Assembly: GCF_000385335.1 (NCBI RefSeq) | Contig: NZ_ARWA01000001.1 | Coordinates: 1,876,001 to 1,940,000, forward strand | From: Methyloferula stellata AR4 | GTDB lineage: Bacteria > Pseudomonadota > Alphaproteobacteria > Rhizobiales > Beijerinckiaceae | Direction of reading: 5' to 3' | Length of the DNA stretch: 64,000 nucleotides | In this document: in pieces, positions 17,689-25,422 of the stretch | Position numbering within the stretch: the first letter of the stretch is position 1 | Layout: each line of letters starts with the position of its first letter | Translations under genes and position numbers: made by a program | The notes under the pieces: generated by a model | Databases searched by the model: none | What the model was told of the DNA's origin: nothing | Seen by the model: the letters and a program-made list of their open reading frames with translations, nothing else

Positions 17689-19614
17689 GTGTTTATTAAA
17701 ACAATTATTTTAGAGAATTTTCGCGCATATAAGGCGCGTACAATTGTTCCCGTATCTAACCTGACAGCCTTTATTGGCAAGAATGACGCGGGAAAGTCGA
17801 CTCTTCTCGAGGCCCTTGACATATTTTTCGAGGGTGGGACTGTGAAGATCGAAAGCGCCGATGCCAGCAAGGGCGGAGACTCTAAAAACGTTCGTATCGG
17901 TGTCGTTTTCGCGGATCTGCCCGCGGAACTCATTCTGGATTCGAAGGCTCCAACTAGATTGGCAAATGAGTATCTGTTGAACGGCGATGGAGACCTGGAA
18001 ATTCATAAAGCTTTCAATTGTGCACTACAGGCACCGAAAGCCACGGTATTCGCACATGCGGTGCATCCGACAGCGCCTGACGTTGCGCAGATTCTTCAAA
18101 AAGCCCAGAAAGATTTGAAGGCAATTATCAAAGACAAGAGGCTGGAAAATAACTGCAACCAAACGGAAAACCCTTCAATGCGTTACGCCATATATCAGGC
18201 GCACGCCGATTTACAGCTTCAGTCACGTGATGTGCCGTTGAACGAAGACAACGGCAAAGCAATCTGGTCTTCGCTCCAGAATTACATACCGATCTTCGCG
18301 CTGTTCCAGTCAGATCGTCCCAGCAATGATCAGGACCCTGAGGTCCAGAATCCGATGAAGGTTGCGATCGAGCTGGCATTGGATCAGCTTGTCACCGAAT
18401 TGGATGCCATCACGGATCAAGTTCGACAGAAGGCGCAGGAAACTGCAGAGCGAACCCTTGCGAAGTTACAAGCGACATTTCCGAATCTTGCATCGACTCT
18501 TCAGCCGAAATTCAAGAAGCCACCGTGGAAAAATATCTTCAAATTGGATTTGGAAGCCGATGATGGTATTCCGCTTAATAAGCGCGGGTCAGGCGTTCGT
18601 CGGCTTATACTGTTAAGTTTTTTTCAGGCTGAGGCCGAGAAACGACGCGTCGATGCGATGGCGGGAGGAATTCCGGGTCGGCGTGTTGTATACGCAATTG
18701 AAGAACCTGAGACCTCTCAGCATCCTGACAGCCAAGAACAAATCATTCGTGCTTTTCGTGAACTCGCAGAGGCGGGCGATCAGGTTTTGCTAACCACACA
18801 TGTTCCCGCGCTTGCTGGCCTCGTTCCACTCGATAGTCTTCGCTATATTGATCGCGAGCCAAACACAGGAGATGTTCGCGTTCGCTCAGGGTCAGCCGAC
18901 GTATATGCGGAGATTGCTGCGGCATTAGGCGTTTTACCCGATCCTGTTCGGACCACTGGGCTCAAAGTTGCCGTACTTGTTGAAGGGAAAAATGATATTG
19001 ACGCTCTTCGCTCGATGGCTTCCGTCTTAGCCGCAGCCGGAGAAGTTGAGGCCCTCGATGATGGGGCAATCTTCTGGACGATCGGTGGAGGAGATCACAC
19101 CCTTATGGATTGGATTGAGCGCCGTTATCTTGAGAAACTAGGTATCCATCAGATCATCATTCAGGATTCAGATCGAAGCGCTCAGGCGGTTCCAGTTAGT
19201 ACCCAAAAAACCGAATGGCTTCAGAAGATGCAGGGTCTTCCAAACGTCACAGCGTTTCTGACTAGAAAGCGATGCATAGATAATTATATTCACCCTGACG
19301 TAATCGCTCGTGAAACGGGGGGCCGTATTGTACTTCCTGCCGGTACGGATTTAGACTACGTGCGAATGGCTAGGACAATAGCTCCGCTACTGTCAGCGGC
19401 CCGTGCCACCGGCCTAATTTTTGAGCCAGTTGACCATGAAGCGAAGCCAATCCTTGGAATGGCAGAGAGTCCATGCAAGCGAATCATTTGTGCATTCCTC
19501 ATGCGGAAAATGACGGCGGCTGAGATCGAACAGCGTGCAATTTACCAAGATGGTGGAACGTCGCGGAATGAGGTTCGCGAGTGGATTGAGGCGATCGCGG
19601 TACGCTTGCACTAA
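17689..19614 (+). CDS. OLD-family ATP-dependent nuclease (AAA ATPase plus TOPRIM)
   Basis: 641 residues. N-terminal ABC-type ATPase with Walker A GKNDAGKST (residues 30-38), a signature-like GSGVRRLILLSFF, and Walker B VVYAIEEPETSQHPD near residue 335. A TOPRIM nuclease domain follows, with LVEGKNDIDALR (about 430) and the acidic motif IIIQDSDRS (about 490). This is the architecture of OLD (overcoming lysogenization defect) nucleases, which act in anti-phage defence. No partner helicase (GajB), reverse transcriptase or methyltransferase is adjacent, so it looks like a solitary class 1 type. It is visibly richer in A+T than its neighbours and has different codon choices, a sign of transfer. 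Start is GTG with GGGAGGGG just upstream. Confidence 0.88.
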   Translation: MFIKTIILENFRAYKARTIVPVSNLTAFIGKNDAGKSTLLEALDIFFEGGTVKIESADASKGGDSKNVRIGVVFADLPAELILDSKAPTRLANEYLLNGDGDLEIHKAFNCALQAPKATVFAHAVHPTAPDVAQILQKAQKDLKAIIKDKRLENNCNQTENPSMRYAIYQAHADLQLQSRDVPLNEDNGKAIWSSLQNYIPIFALFQSDRPSNDQDPEVQNPMKVAIELALDQLVTELDAITDQVRQKAQETAERTLAKLQATFPNLASTLQPKFKKPPWKNIFKLDLEADDGIPLNKRGSGVRRLILLSFFQAEAEKRRVDAMAGGIPGRRVVYAIEEPETSQHPDSQEQIIRAFRELAEAGDQVLLTTHVPALAGLVPLDSLRYIDREPNTGDVRVRSGSADVYAEIAAALGVLPDPVRTTGLKVAVLVEGKNDIDALRSMASVLAAAGEVEALDDGAIFWTIGGGDHTLMDWIERRYLEKLGIHQIIIQDSDRSAQAVPVSTQKTEWLQKMQGLPNVTAFLTRKRCIDNYIHPDVIARETGGRIVLPAGTDLDYVRMARTIAPLLSAARATGLIFEPVDHEAKPILGMAESPCKRIICAFLMRKMTAAEIEQRAIYQDGGTSRNEVREWIEAIAVRLH

Positions 19615-19735
19615 TTACTTCTATCTGCATTTGTTACTTTGAACTAACTTACGACAAAGAGCCGGAACCTCGGCGGCTCGACGCGTCTTGGTGCCTCCCC
19701 TTCCCCCTTGCCCCCCGCTATGCTAACCCACCCCC

Positions 19736-20572
19736 ATGCCGACCCGGATTGACCAAAGATTTCAAACCCTCAAGGCGGAGGGCCGCGCCGCGCTCGTCAC
19801 TTTCGTGATGGCGGGGGACCCGGATCTCGCCACGTCGCTCGAAATCCTCACCGCGCTGCCGAAGGCGGGCGCCGATGTGATCGAAGTCGGCATGCCCTTC
19901 ACCGATCCGATGGCGGACGGCCCGGCGATCCAGCAGGCGGGCCTGCGCGCGCTGCACGCAGGCACGACGCTCGCCAAGGTTCTGACGCTCGTCGCCGATT
20001 TCCGGCGCAGCGATGAAGCGACGCCGATCGTGCTAATGGGCTATTACAACCCGATCTATATTTACGGCGTCGCGCGCTTTCTGACCGATGCCAAGGCGGC
20101 GGGCGTCGATGGGCTCATCGTCGTCGATCTGCCACCCGAGGAAGACCGTGAGCTTTGCTTGCCGACACTCGAAGCGGGGCTTGCCTTCATCCGTCTCGCG
20201 ACGCCGACGACCGACGACAAGCGCCTGCCGACTGTGCTCGCGCATACGTCCGGTTTCGTCTATTATGTCTCGATCACCGGCATTACCGGCGCGGCGGTGC
20301 CGGATTATAATCAGGTCGCTTCGGCGGTGCGCCGGATCAAGGGCCATACGGATCTGCCGGTCGCCGTCGGCTTCGGCGTGAAGAATGCGCAAAGCGCCGC
20401 GGCGATCGCGCGCGAGGCCGATGGCGTCGTCGTCGGCTCGGCCATTGTGGAGGTGTTGCGGGCTTCGCTCGATGCCGACAATAAAGCGACGGGCAAGACG
20501 GTCGAGGCGGTGACGTCGCTGGTGCGCGAGATCGCCGAGGGCGTGAAGAGCGCGAAGAGAGAGTTGGCGTGA
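19736..20572 (+). CDS. trpA: Tryptophan synthase alpha chain
   Basis: Converts indole-3-glycerol phosphate to indole and glyceraldehyde-3-phosphate. The 278-residue TIM barrel shows the catalytic Glu50 ([11 protein letters not shown]) and Asp61 (ADGP), and the phosphate-binding GFGVKNAQ near the C-terminus. trpF and trpB, normally immediately upstream in Hyphomicrobiales, are not in the window; the OLD nuclease gene occupies that place. Downstream accD and folC keep the usual order. Confidence 0.96.
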   Translation: MPTRIDQRFQTLKAEGRAALVTFVMAGDPDLATSLEILTALPKAGADVIEVGMPFTDPMADGPAIQQAGLRALHAGTTLAKVLTLVADFRRSDEATPIVLMGYYNPIYIYGVARFLTDAKAAGVDGLIVVDLPPEEDRELCLPTLEAGLAFIRLATPTTDDKRLPTVLAHTSGFVYYVSITGITGAAVPDYNQVASAVRRIKGHTDLPVAVGFGVKNAQSAAAIAREADGVVVGSAIVEVLRASLDADNKATGKTVEAVTSLVREIAEGVKSAKRELA

Positions 20573-20578
20573 CGTTTG

Positions 20579-20745
20579 GTCCTGAAAAGTTGGCCCGACT
20601 TTTCGGATAGATCATGCGGTAAATAAGAGCATGATCCCGACCCTTCGAGACGCATGCTGCGCATGCTCCTCAGGGTGAGGGGATGCCTTATATGACCAAC
20701 GCCCTCACCCTGAGGAGCCGCTGAAAGCGGCGTCTCGAAGGGTCG
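20579..20745. repeat. Composite repeat block (family A copy plus inverted family B pair)
   Basis: A family A hairpin (20579-20618, CCTGAAAAGTTGG...CTTTTCGG) is followed by two family B copies in opposite orientation (about 20639-20682 and 20701-20745). Their arms (GACCCTTCGAGACGC and its complement) could pair into one large hairpin. The block fills the trpA-accD gap. Confidence 0.8.
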
Positions 20746-20824
20746 AAGCATCGAAGGGCGAGGGCGCCCAGACTTAGAGGCTCGTAAATTGGCTGAAACT
20801 CCAAGACCGAAAACCGAGGTTGCG

Positions 20825-21688
20825 ATGAATTGGATCGCGAATGTGGTTCCGCCGAAGATCCGGTCCTTCCTGCGCCGCGAGACGCCGGAAAACCTCTGGG
20901 TGAAATGCCCCGAGAGCGGCGAGCTTGTGTTTCACAAGGATCTCGAAGCCAATCTCTTCGTCGTGCCGGGCTCCGGCTATCATATGCGCATGCCGGCGAA
21001 GGCGCGGCTCGGCGCGCTCTATGACGATGCGCATTACGAGGTGATCGCGACGCCGGAGGTGCCGCTTGATCCGCTCAAGTTCAAGGACGTGAAGCGCTAT
21101 ACCGATCGCTTGAAGGAAAACCGCCTGAAGACCAGCACGCCCGACTGCGTGACGGTGACGGCGGGCAAGATCGAAACGATCCCGGTGATCGCGGCGGTGC
21201 AGGATTTCGACTTTCTCGGCGGCTCGCTCGGCATGGCGGCGGGCGAAGCTATCGTCACCGGCATGTTGACGGCGGTGCAGCGCAAACTGCCTTTCATCAT
21301 CTTCACGGCGTCCGGCGGCGCGCGCATGCAGGAAGGCATGTTCTCGCTGATGCAAATGCCGCGCACGACGGTCGCTGTGCAGCGCCTGCGCGCGGCGAAG
21401 CTGCCCTATATCGTCGTGCTCACCAATCCGACGACGGGCGGCGTCACGGCGTCTTATGCGATGCTGGGCGATATTCATATCGCCGAACCCGGCGCCGTCA
21501 TCGGCTTTGCCGGCGCGCGCGTCATCGAACAGACGATCCGCGAAACCCTGCCGGACGGATTCCAGAAGGCGGAATATCTCGAAGCGCATGGCATGGTGGA
21601 CATGGTCGTCAAGCGCCATGATCTGCGTGCAACCCTCGCGCGGCTCTGCGGATTGCTCACGCAGCCGCATGCCGCGGAAGCTGCGTAA
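20825..21688 (+). CDS. accD: Acetyl-CoA carboxylase carboxyltransferase beta subunit
   Basis: 287 residues; with AccA it transfers the carboxyl group from biotin to acetyl-CoA, making malonyl-CoA. The ATG at 20825 (MNWIANVV) has GAGG upstream and matches the normal AccD start; a TTG 12 codons earlier is less likely. The carboxyltransferase core is intact ([53 protein letters not shown]). The N-terminal zinc ribbon has lost its cysteines: only Cys28 remains, in KCPESG, and the second pair is replaced by VPGSGYH. Followed by folC with a short gap. Confidence 0.95.
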   Translation: MNWIANVVPPKIRSFLRRETPENLWVKCPESGELVFHKDLEANLFVVPGSGYHMRMPAKARLGALYDDAHYEVIATPEVPLDPLKFKDVKRYTDRLKENRLKTSTPDCVTVTAGKIETIPVIAAVQDFDFLGGSLGMAAGEAIVTGMLTAVQRKLPFIIFTASGGARMQEGMFSLMQMPRTTVAVQRLRAAKLPYIVVLTNPTTGGVTASYAMLGDIHIAEPGAVIGFAGARVIEQTIRETLPDGFQKAEYLEAHGMVDMVVKRHDLRATLARLCGLLTQPHAAEAA

Positions 21689-21710
21689 AGAGCGCGGCTA
21701 AGGATAATTG

Positions 21711-23030
21711 ATGGATCATTGGGACTCGATCCTTTCGCGTCTTCTATCTCTGCATCCGTTGAAGATCGACCTGTCGCTCGGCCGGATCGAGCGGCTGCTC
21801 AAGGATATGGGATCGCCGCAAGAGCGCCTGCCGCCGGTCATCCATGTGGCCGGCACCAATGGCAAGGGCTCGACGATCGCCTTCATGCGCGCGATCCTGG
21901 AAGCGGCGGGCAAGGGCGTGCATGTCTATACGTCGCCGCATCTCGTGCGCTTTCACGAGCGCATCAGGCTCGCGCATGAAGGCGGCGGACGGCTTGTCGG
22001 CGATGTCGAGCTCGCAGCGGCTTTGACCGATTGCGAGAAGCTCAACAAGGGCCTGCCGATCACCTTCTTCGAGATCACGACGGCGGCGGCGTTCAAGATC
22101 TTCAGCGAGCACAAGGCTGATTTTCTGCTGCTCGAAGTCGGCCTCGGCGGACGCATCGATGCGACCAATGTCATCGCGCATCCGGCGGCGACCACGATCA
22201 CGCCGGTCTCCTTCGATCATCCGGAATATCTGGGCTTCACGGTCGAGAAGATCGCTTATGAGAAGGCGGGTATCTTGAAGGCGGGCGCGCCCGCCGTGTT
22301 CAGCACGCAGCAGGAGGATGCGCTCGCCGTGCTCGAACGCGAGGCGCTGCGCATCGGCGCGCCTTATTGGGTCGCCGGACAGGATTATACGGGGCGCGAG
22401 GAAAACGGCCGGCTGATCTACGAGGATACCGACGGCTTGCTCGATCTGCCGCTGCCGCGGCTTCCGGGCCGGCATCAATATAATAATGCAGCGGCGGCTA
22501 TCGCGACTTTGCGCCGCCTCAATCTTGATCTGCCGGTCGAGGCCTTCGAGAAGGGCATGACACAGGCGCAATGGCCGGCGCGGCTGCAGCATCTCACGAA
22601 AGGCGAGGTGGTGGATCTCGCGCCGGAAGGTGCCGACATTTGGCTCGACGGCGGCCATAATGAAGATGGCGGCCGCGTGCTGGGCCAGGCCATGGCGGAT
22701 TTCGAAGATAAGGTGCCGCGCCCGCTGATATTGATTTGCGGGACCTTGGCATCGAAAGATACGGCCGCGTTTTTGCGGGCCTTCGCAGGACTCGCGCAAG
22801 AAGTGCTCGCCGTGCCTGTCGAAGCCGAACAGGCGCTCGCGCGCACGCCGCGCGAGGTTTCTGCCGCTGCGGCGGAGGTCGGCATTCCGGCGGCGGCTTG
22901 CGAAAGCGTTGAATCGGCTTTGCGCTATCTCGCGGTGCGCGAATGGCGCGTGCCGCCGCGCATTCTGATCGCGGGAAGCCTGTTTCTCGCAGGCGCCGTG
23001 TTGAAGCTGAACGGCACGCCGCCGGAGTGA
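21711..23030 (+). CDS. folC: Folylpolyglutamate / dihydrofolate synthase
   Basis: 439 residues. Adds glutamate to dihydropteroate and folates. The P-loop GTNGKGST is near residue 48, followed by YTSPHLVRFHERI, the EVGLGGRIDATNV motif, and the C-terminal WLDGGHNEDGG. The ATG at 21711 has AAGGA six bases upstream and is preferred to the adjacent TTG. Its place after accD is the usual alphaproteobacterial arrangement. Confidence 0.95.
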   Translation: MDHWDSILSRLLSLHPLKIDLSLGRIERLLKDMGSPQERLPPVIHVAGTNGKGSTIAFMRAILEAAGKGVHVYTSPHLVRFHERIRLAHEGGGRLVGDVELAAALTDCEKLNKGLPITFFEITTAAAFKIFSEHKADFLLLEVGLGGRIDATNVIAHPAATTITPVSFDHPEYLGFTVEKIAYEKAGILKAGAPAVFSTQQEDALAVLEREALRIGAPYWVAGQDYTGREENGRLIYEDTDGLLDLPLPRLPGRHQYNNAAAAIATLRRLNLDLPVEAFEKGMTQAQWPARLQHLTKGEVVDLAPEGADIWLDGGHNEDGGRVLGQAMADFEDKVPRPLILICGTLASKDTAAFLRAFAGLAQEVLAVPVEAEQALARTPREVSAAAAEVGIPAAACESVESALRYLAVREWRVPPRILIAGSLFLAGAVLKLNGTPPE

Positions 23031-23168
23031 TCGGTCAAAAGTTTCGAAGATTGTTTCCGAAACCTGAACCATTTCGCTTTGAGACAGTTGGCCTGTCACA
23101 GCTAGAGCGAGAGGCAGCCGAGGCTGCCCATCCCCACTCGTCGCGCTCTGGCGCCAGAGGAGAGATTT

Positions 23169-23414
23169 ATGCGGAAACTGCTTTTGATCCCGGTGGTTCT
23201 TGGTCTTGCGTCGGTGACGTCGGTGGCTCCGGCTGCGGCTGGCTGCATGACCGGTGCGATCGTCGGCGGCATCGCGGGCCATATGGTCGGCCATGGCGGC
23301 ATCGGCGCCGCGGCGGGCTGCGCTTATGGGCACCATCGCGCGCATGAACGCAATATGGAAATGAACACCGGCCGCTCCAGCGTTCGCGACGGTTCATACG
23401 ACCGCGACCGCTAA
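23169..23414 (+). CDS. Small secreted glycine-zipper-like protein
   Basis: 81 residues with a signal peptide (MRKLLLIPVVLGLASVTS, cut after AAA) and a short Gly/Ala/His region (GAIVGGIAGHMVGHGGIG) resembling a single glycine zipper, then a polar, Arg-rich tail. A GGAGAG ribosome-binding site is present and a terminator follows directly. Function unknown; such proteins are often envelope-associated. Confidence 0.75.
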   Translation: MRKLLLIPVVLGLASVTSVAPAAAGCMTGAIVGGIAGHMVGHGGIGAAAGCAYGHHRAHERNMEMNTGRSSVRDGSYDRDR

Positions 23415-23438
23415 TCGTCATAGCCAGTGAAATTGAAA

Positions 23439-23472
23439 GCCTCCCGGACGCAAAGCGTCGCGGGAGGCTTTT
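23439..23472 (+). terminator. Rho-independent terminator
   Basis: A GC-rich stem (GCCTCCCG...CGGGAGGC with inner GACGC/GCGTC pairing) is followed by TTTT on the plus strand. It lies between the convergent small secreted protein gene and the DoxX gene and may act in both directions. Confidence 0.8.
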
Positions 23473-23909
23473 CATTCGGCCTTCTGAGGATCGCGGCCTC
23501 GTCCAAAGGGCCAGGTGATGAGATCGCCGGCAAAGAGCGCCCACCAGATCAAGACCGGCTGGAAGGCGAGGCGCGGCGCGTGATACCACCAGCCGAGCTG
23601 CATCTGGCCGAGCGGTATGCCCTCGATCGCCTGCTTGATGTTCGCGGGCCAGACGGCCAAAGCATAAAGGGCGAAGGCGATGCCCGCGGCGTGCCGCAGG
23701 CTGCGGGTCAGAAGCGCGACGGCGCCGATGATCTCGCATAGGCCGGTGAAGAAAACGACATGGCGTGCGAACGGCACCCAGTCGGGCACGATCTGCAACA
23801 GCGCTTCGGCGAAATAGAGATGCAGAAGCCCGGCGCCGAAATAGATGATCGCCAATACCCACCGCGCAATGGTGCGGCCCCTGTTCAGATTGGAATTAAT
23901 GTCCGTCAT
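23472..23909 (-). CDS. DoxX-family membrane protein
   Basis: 145 residues from the ATG at 23909 (MTDINSNLNRG), which has a GCGGA site. Four membrane segments, beginning ARWVLAIIYFGAGLLHLYFA, fit the DoxX/DoxD-like family. The start overlaps the 3' end of queD by 14 bp, so it is probably the last gene of the queE-queD unit, though a queuosine role is not implied. Function unknown. Confidence 0.75.
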   Translation of the reverse strand: MTDINSNLNRGRTIARWVLAIIYFGAGLLHLYFAEALLQIVPDWVPFARHVVFFTGLCEIIGAVALLTRSLRHAAGIAFALYALAVWPANIKQAIEGIPLGQMQLGWWYHAPRLAFQPVLIWWALFAGDLITWPFGRGRDPQKAE

Positions 23910-24252
23910 ATTCCGCCCAGCAGTCGCGCGTCTCAAAAACGATCACGCTCGCCAATTGCGGCAAAGCGGGTTTGACCTTTTCCCAAATCCAGACGGCGAT
24001 ATTTTCGGCGGTCGGATTCTCAAGCCCTGAAATCTCGTTCAGGCAATGATGATCGAGTTTGTGCAGAAAAGGGCCGAAGGCCGCTTCGATGTCGAAGAAG
24101 TCGGCGACGAAGCCGGTGAACGAATCAACCGGGCCATCGAGCTTCAATTCCACGCGATAGGAATGGCCGTGCATATTGTGGCAGCGATGCGTCGCGGGCA
24201 CGTTCGGCAGCTGATGCGCCGCTTCGAAGCTGAAGGCTTGCACGATTTTCAT
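23896..24252 (-). CDS. queD: 6-carboxy-5,6,7,8-tetrahydropterin synthase
   Basis: 118 residues. Second step of queuosine precursor (preQ0) synthesis, making 6-carboxytetrahydropterin from dihydroneopterin triphosphate. The zinc ligands His13, His28 and His30 and the catalytic Cys24 (HRCHNMHGHSY) are visible, as is the C-terminal VFETRDCWAEY. It follows queE by 24 bp on the same strand. Confidence 0.94.
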   Translation of the reverse strand: MKIVQAFSFEAAHQLPNVPATHRCHNMHGHSYRVELKLDGPVDSFTGFVADFFDIEAAFGPFLHKLDHHCLNEISGLENPTAENIAVWIWEKVKPALPQLASVIVFETRDCWAEYDGH

Positions 24253-24276
24253 TGAGCGATCTTCATTGAACGGACT

Positions 24277-24912
24277 TCATGGAATCCCGATGAACTTATG
24301 CGTCTGAAGGCTGAGCCGCCAGCGCGGATGCTTCAGGCAATAGGCGATGGCGGCCTGTGTATGCGCCGCGATTTGCGGCCCGTCCATCGGCTGCAGCCAG
24401 AAATGCTTAAAATGAAGATCTCCGACGGCGTCCGGCATCAAAGCCTCCTGCGGAAAGACGAGCTTCAGCTCGTCGCCGGAGGTCACAACGAAAGGCGCAT
24501 CGGCCTTCGGGCTGACGCAGACCCAATCGAGCCCTTTCGGCGGCAAAACCGTGCCATTGGTCTCGACCGCCACTTCAAAGCCTTTGCCGTGCATGGCGTC
24601 GAGCAAGGCCTCGTCCAATTGCAGCAAAGGTTCGCCGCCGGTGAAAACGACGAAGCGGCCGGCTGCGTCCGGCCCCCAGATTTTGGCAATCGCCTCGGCC
24701 AAAGCCTCGGGCGACGTAAACTGGCCGCCGGCCTGCCCATCGGTACCGATGAAATCCGTATCGCAGAACCGGCATATGGCGCCGTCGCGGTCTGCCTCGC
24801 GGCCCGACCAGAGGTTGCAGCCGGCAAAGCGGCAGAACACGGCGGCACGGCCTGCCTGTGCGCCTTCGCCTTGCAAGGTTAGAAAGATTTCCTTGACCGT
24901 ATAGATGGTCAT
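24277..24912 (-). CDS. queE: 7-carboxy-7-deazaguanine synthase
   Basis: 211-residue radical SAM enzyme that turns 6-carboxytetrahydropterin into 7-carboxy-7-deazaguanine. The cluster cysteines are Cys32, Cys47 and Cys50, spaced as CX14CX2C rather than the canonical CX3CX2C. This variant spacing is known for some proteobacterial QueE enzymes. The EIFLTLQGEG start and FTGGEPLLQ motif are typical. Forms a pathway pair with queD; queC is not in the window. Confidence 0.93.
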   Translation of the reverse strand: MTIYTVKEIFLTLQGEGAQAGRAAVFCRFAGCNLWSGREADRDGAICRFCDTDFIGTDGQAGGQFTSPEALAEAIAKIWGPDAAGRFVVFTGGEPLLQLDEALLDAMHGKGFEVAVETNGTVLPPKGLDWVCVSPKADAPFVVTSGDELKLVFPQEALMPDAVGDLHFKHFWLQPMDGPQIAAHTQAAIAYCLKHPRWRLSLQTHKFIGIP

Positions 24913-24956
24913 GGCCGCTCGGCCCGGTGCCTGCCGTGCCCTGGGTCAAGCCAAGC

Positions 24957-24982
24957 AAAAAGGACCTCTTTCGAGGTCCTTT
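24957..24982 (-). terminator. Rho-independent terminator of trxA
   Basis: A 10-bp perfect stem (AAAGGACCTC/GAGGTCCTTT, 4-nt loop) is followed on the minus strand by a T-run. It lies about 30 bp past the trxA stop and separates it from queE. Confidence 0.85.
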
Positions 24983-25009
24983 CCGAGTCCTGGACGAGAA
25001 ATAACGCGA

Positions 25010-25330
25010 TTAGAGCGCGTCCGAAATCCATTTCTTGAGCTCGCCCTTAGGTGCTGCACCGACCTTCTGAGTGGCCAGCTTACCATCCTTGAAGATCATC
25101 AAGGTCGGGATCGAGCGGATGCCATAGGTGCCGGCAACGCCCGGATTCTCGTCCACATTGAGCTTGGCAATGGTGACCTTGCCCTGAAGCTCGTCGGCGA
25201 TTTCTTCAAGCGACGGGCCGATCATCTTACAGGGACCGCACCATTCCGCCCAGAAATCCACAACGACAGGCCCAGTGGCTCCGACAACTTCATTGGCGAA
25301 GTTGGCGTCCGTGACTTTCACAGTGGCCAT
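25010..25330 (-). CDS. trxA: Thioredoxin 1
   Basis: 106-residue cytosolic disulfide reductase with the active site WCGPC (Cys31, Cys34) and the cis-proline segment [11 protein letters not shown]. Located after addA, with its own terminator downstream; this neighbourhood is common in Hyphomicrobiales. Confidence 0.97.
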   Translation of the reverse strand: MATVKVTDANFANEVVGATGPVVVDFWAEWCGPCKMIGPSLEEIADELQGKVTIAKLNVDENPGVAGTYGIRSIPTLMIFKDGKLATQKVGAAPKGELKKWISDAL

Positions 25331-25422
25331 TTTTATCTCTTAACGTTCGAGGAGGCGGGCCAATTCCCGCGACTGTTCGGCTGCAACGTAAGAAGCCGGC
25401 CCCCTGCCGTCAAGCCGCTCCT

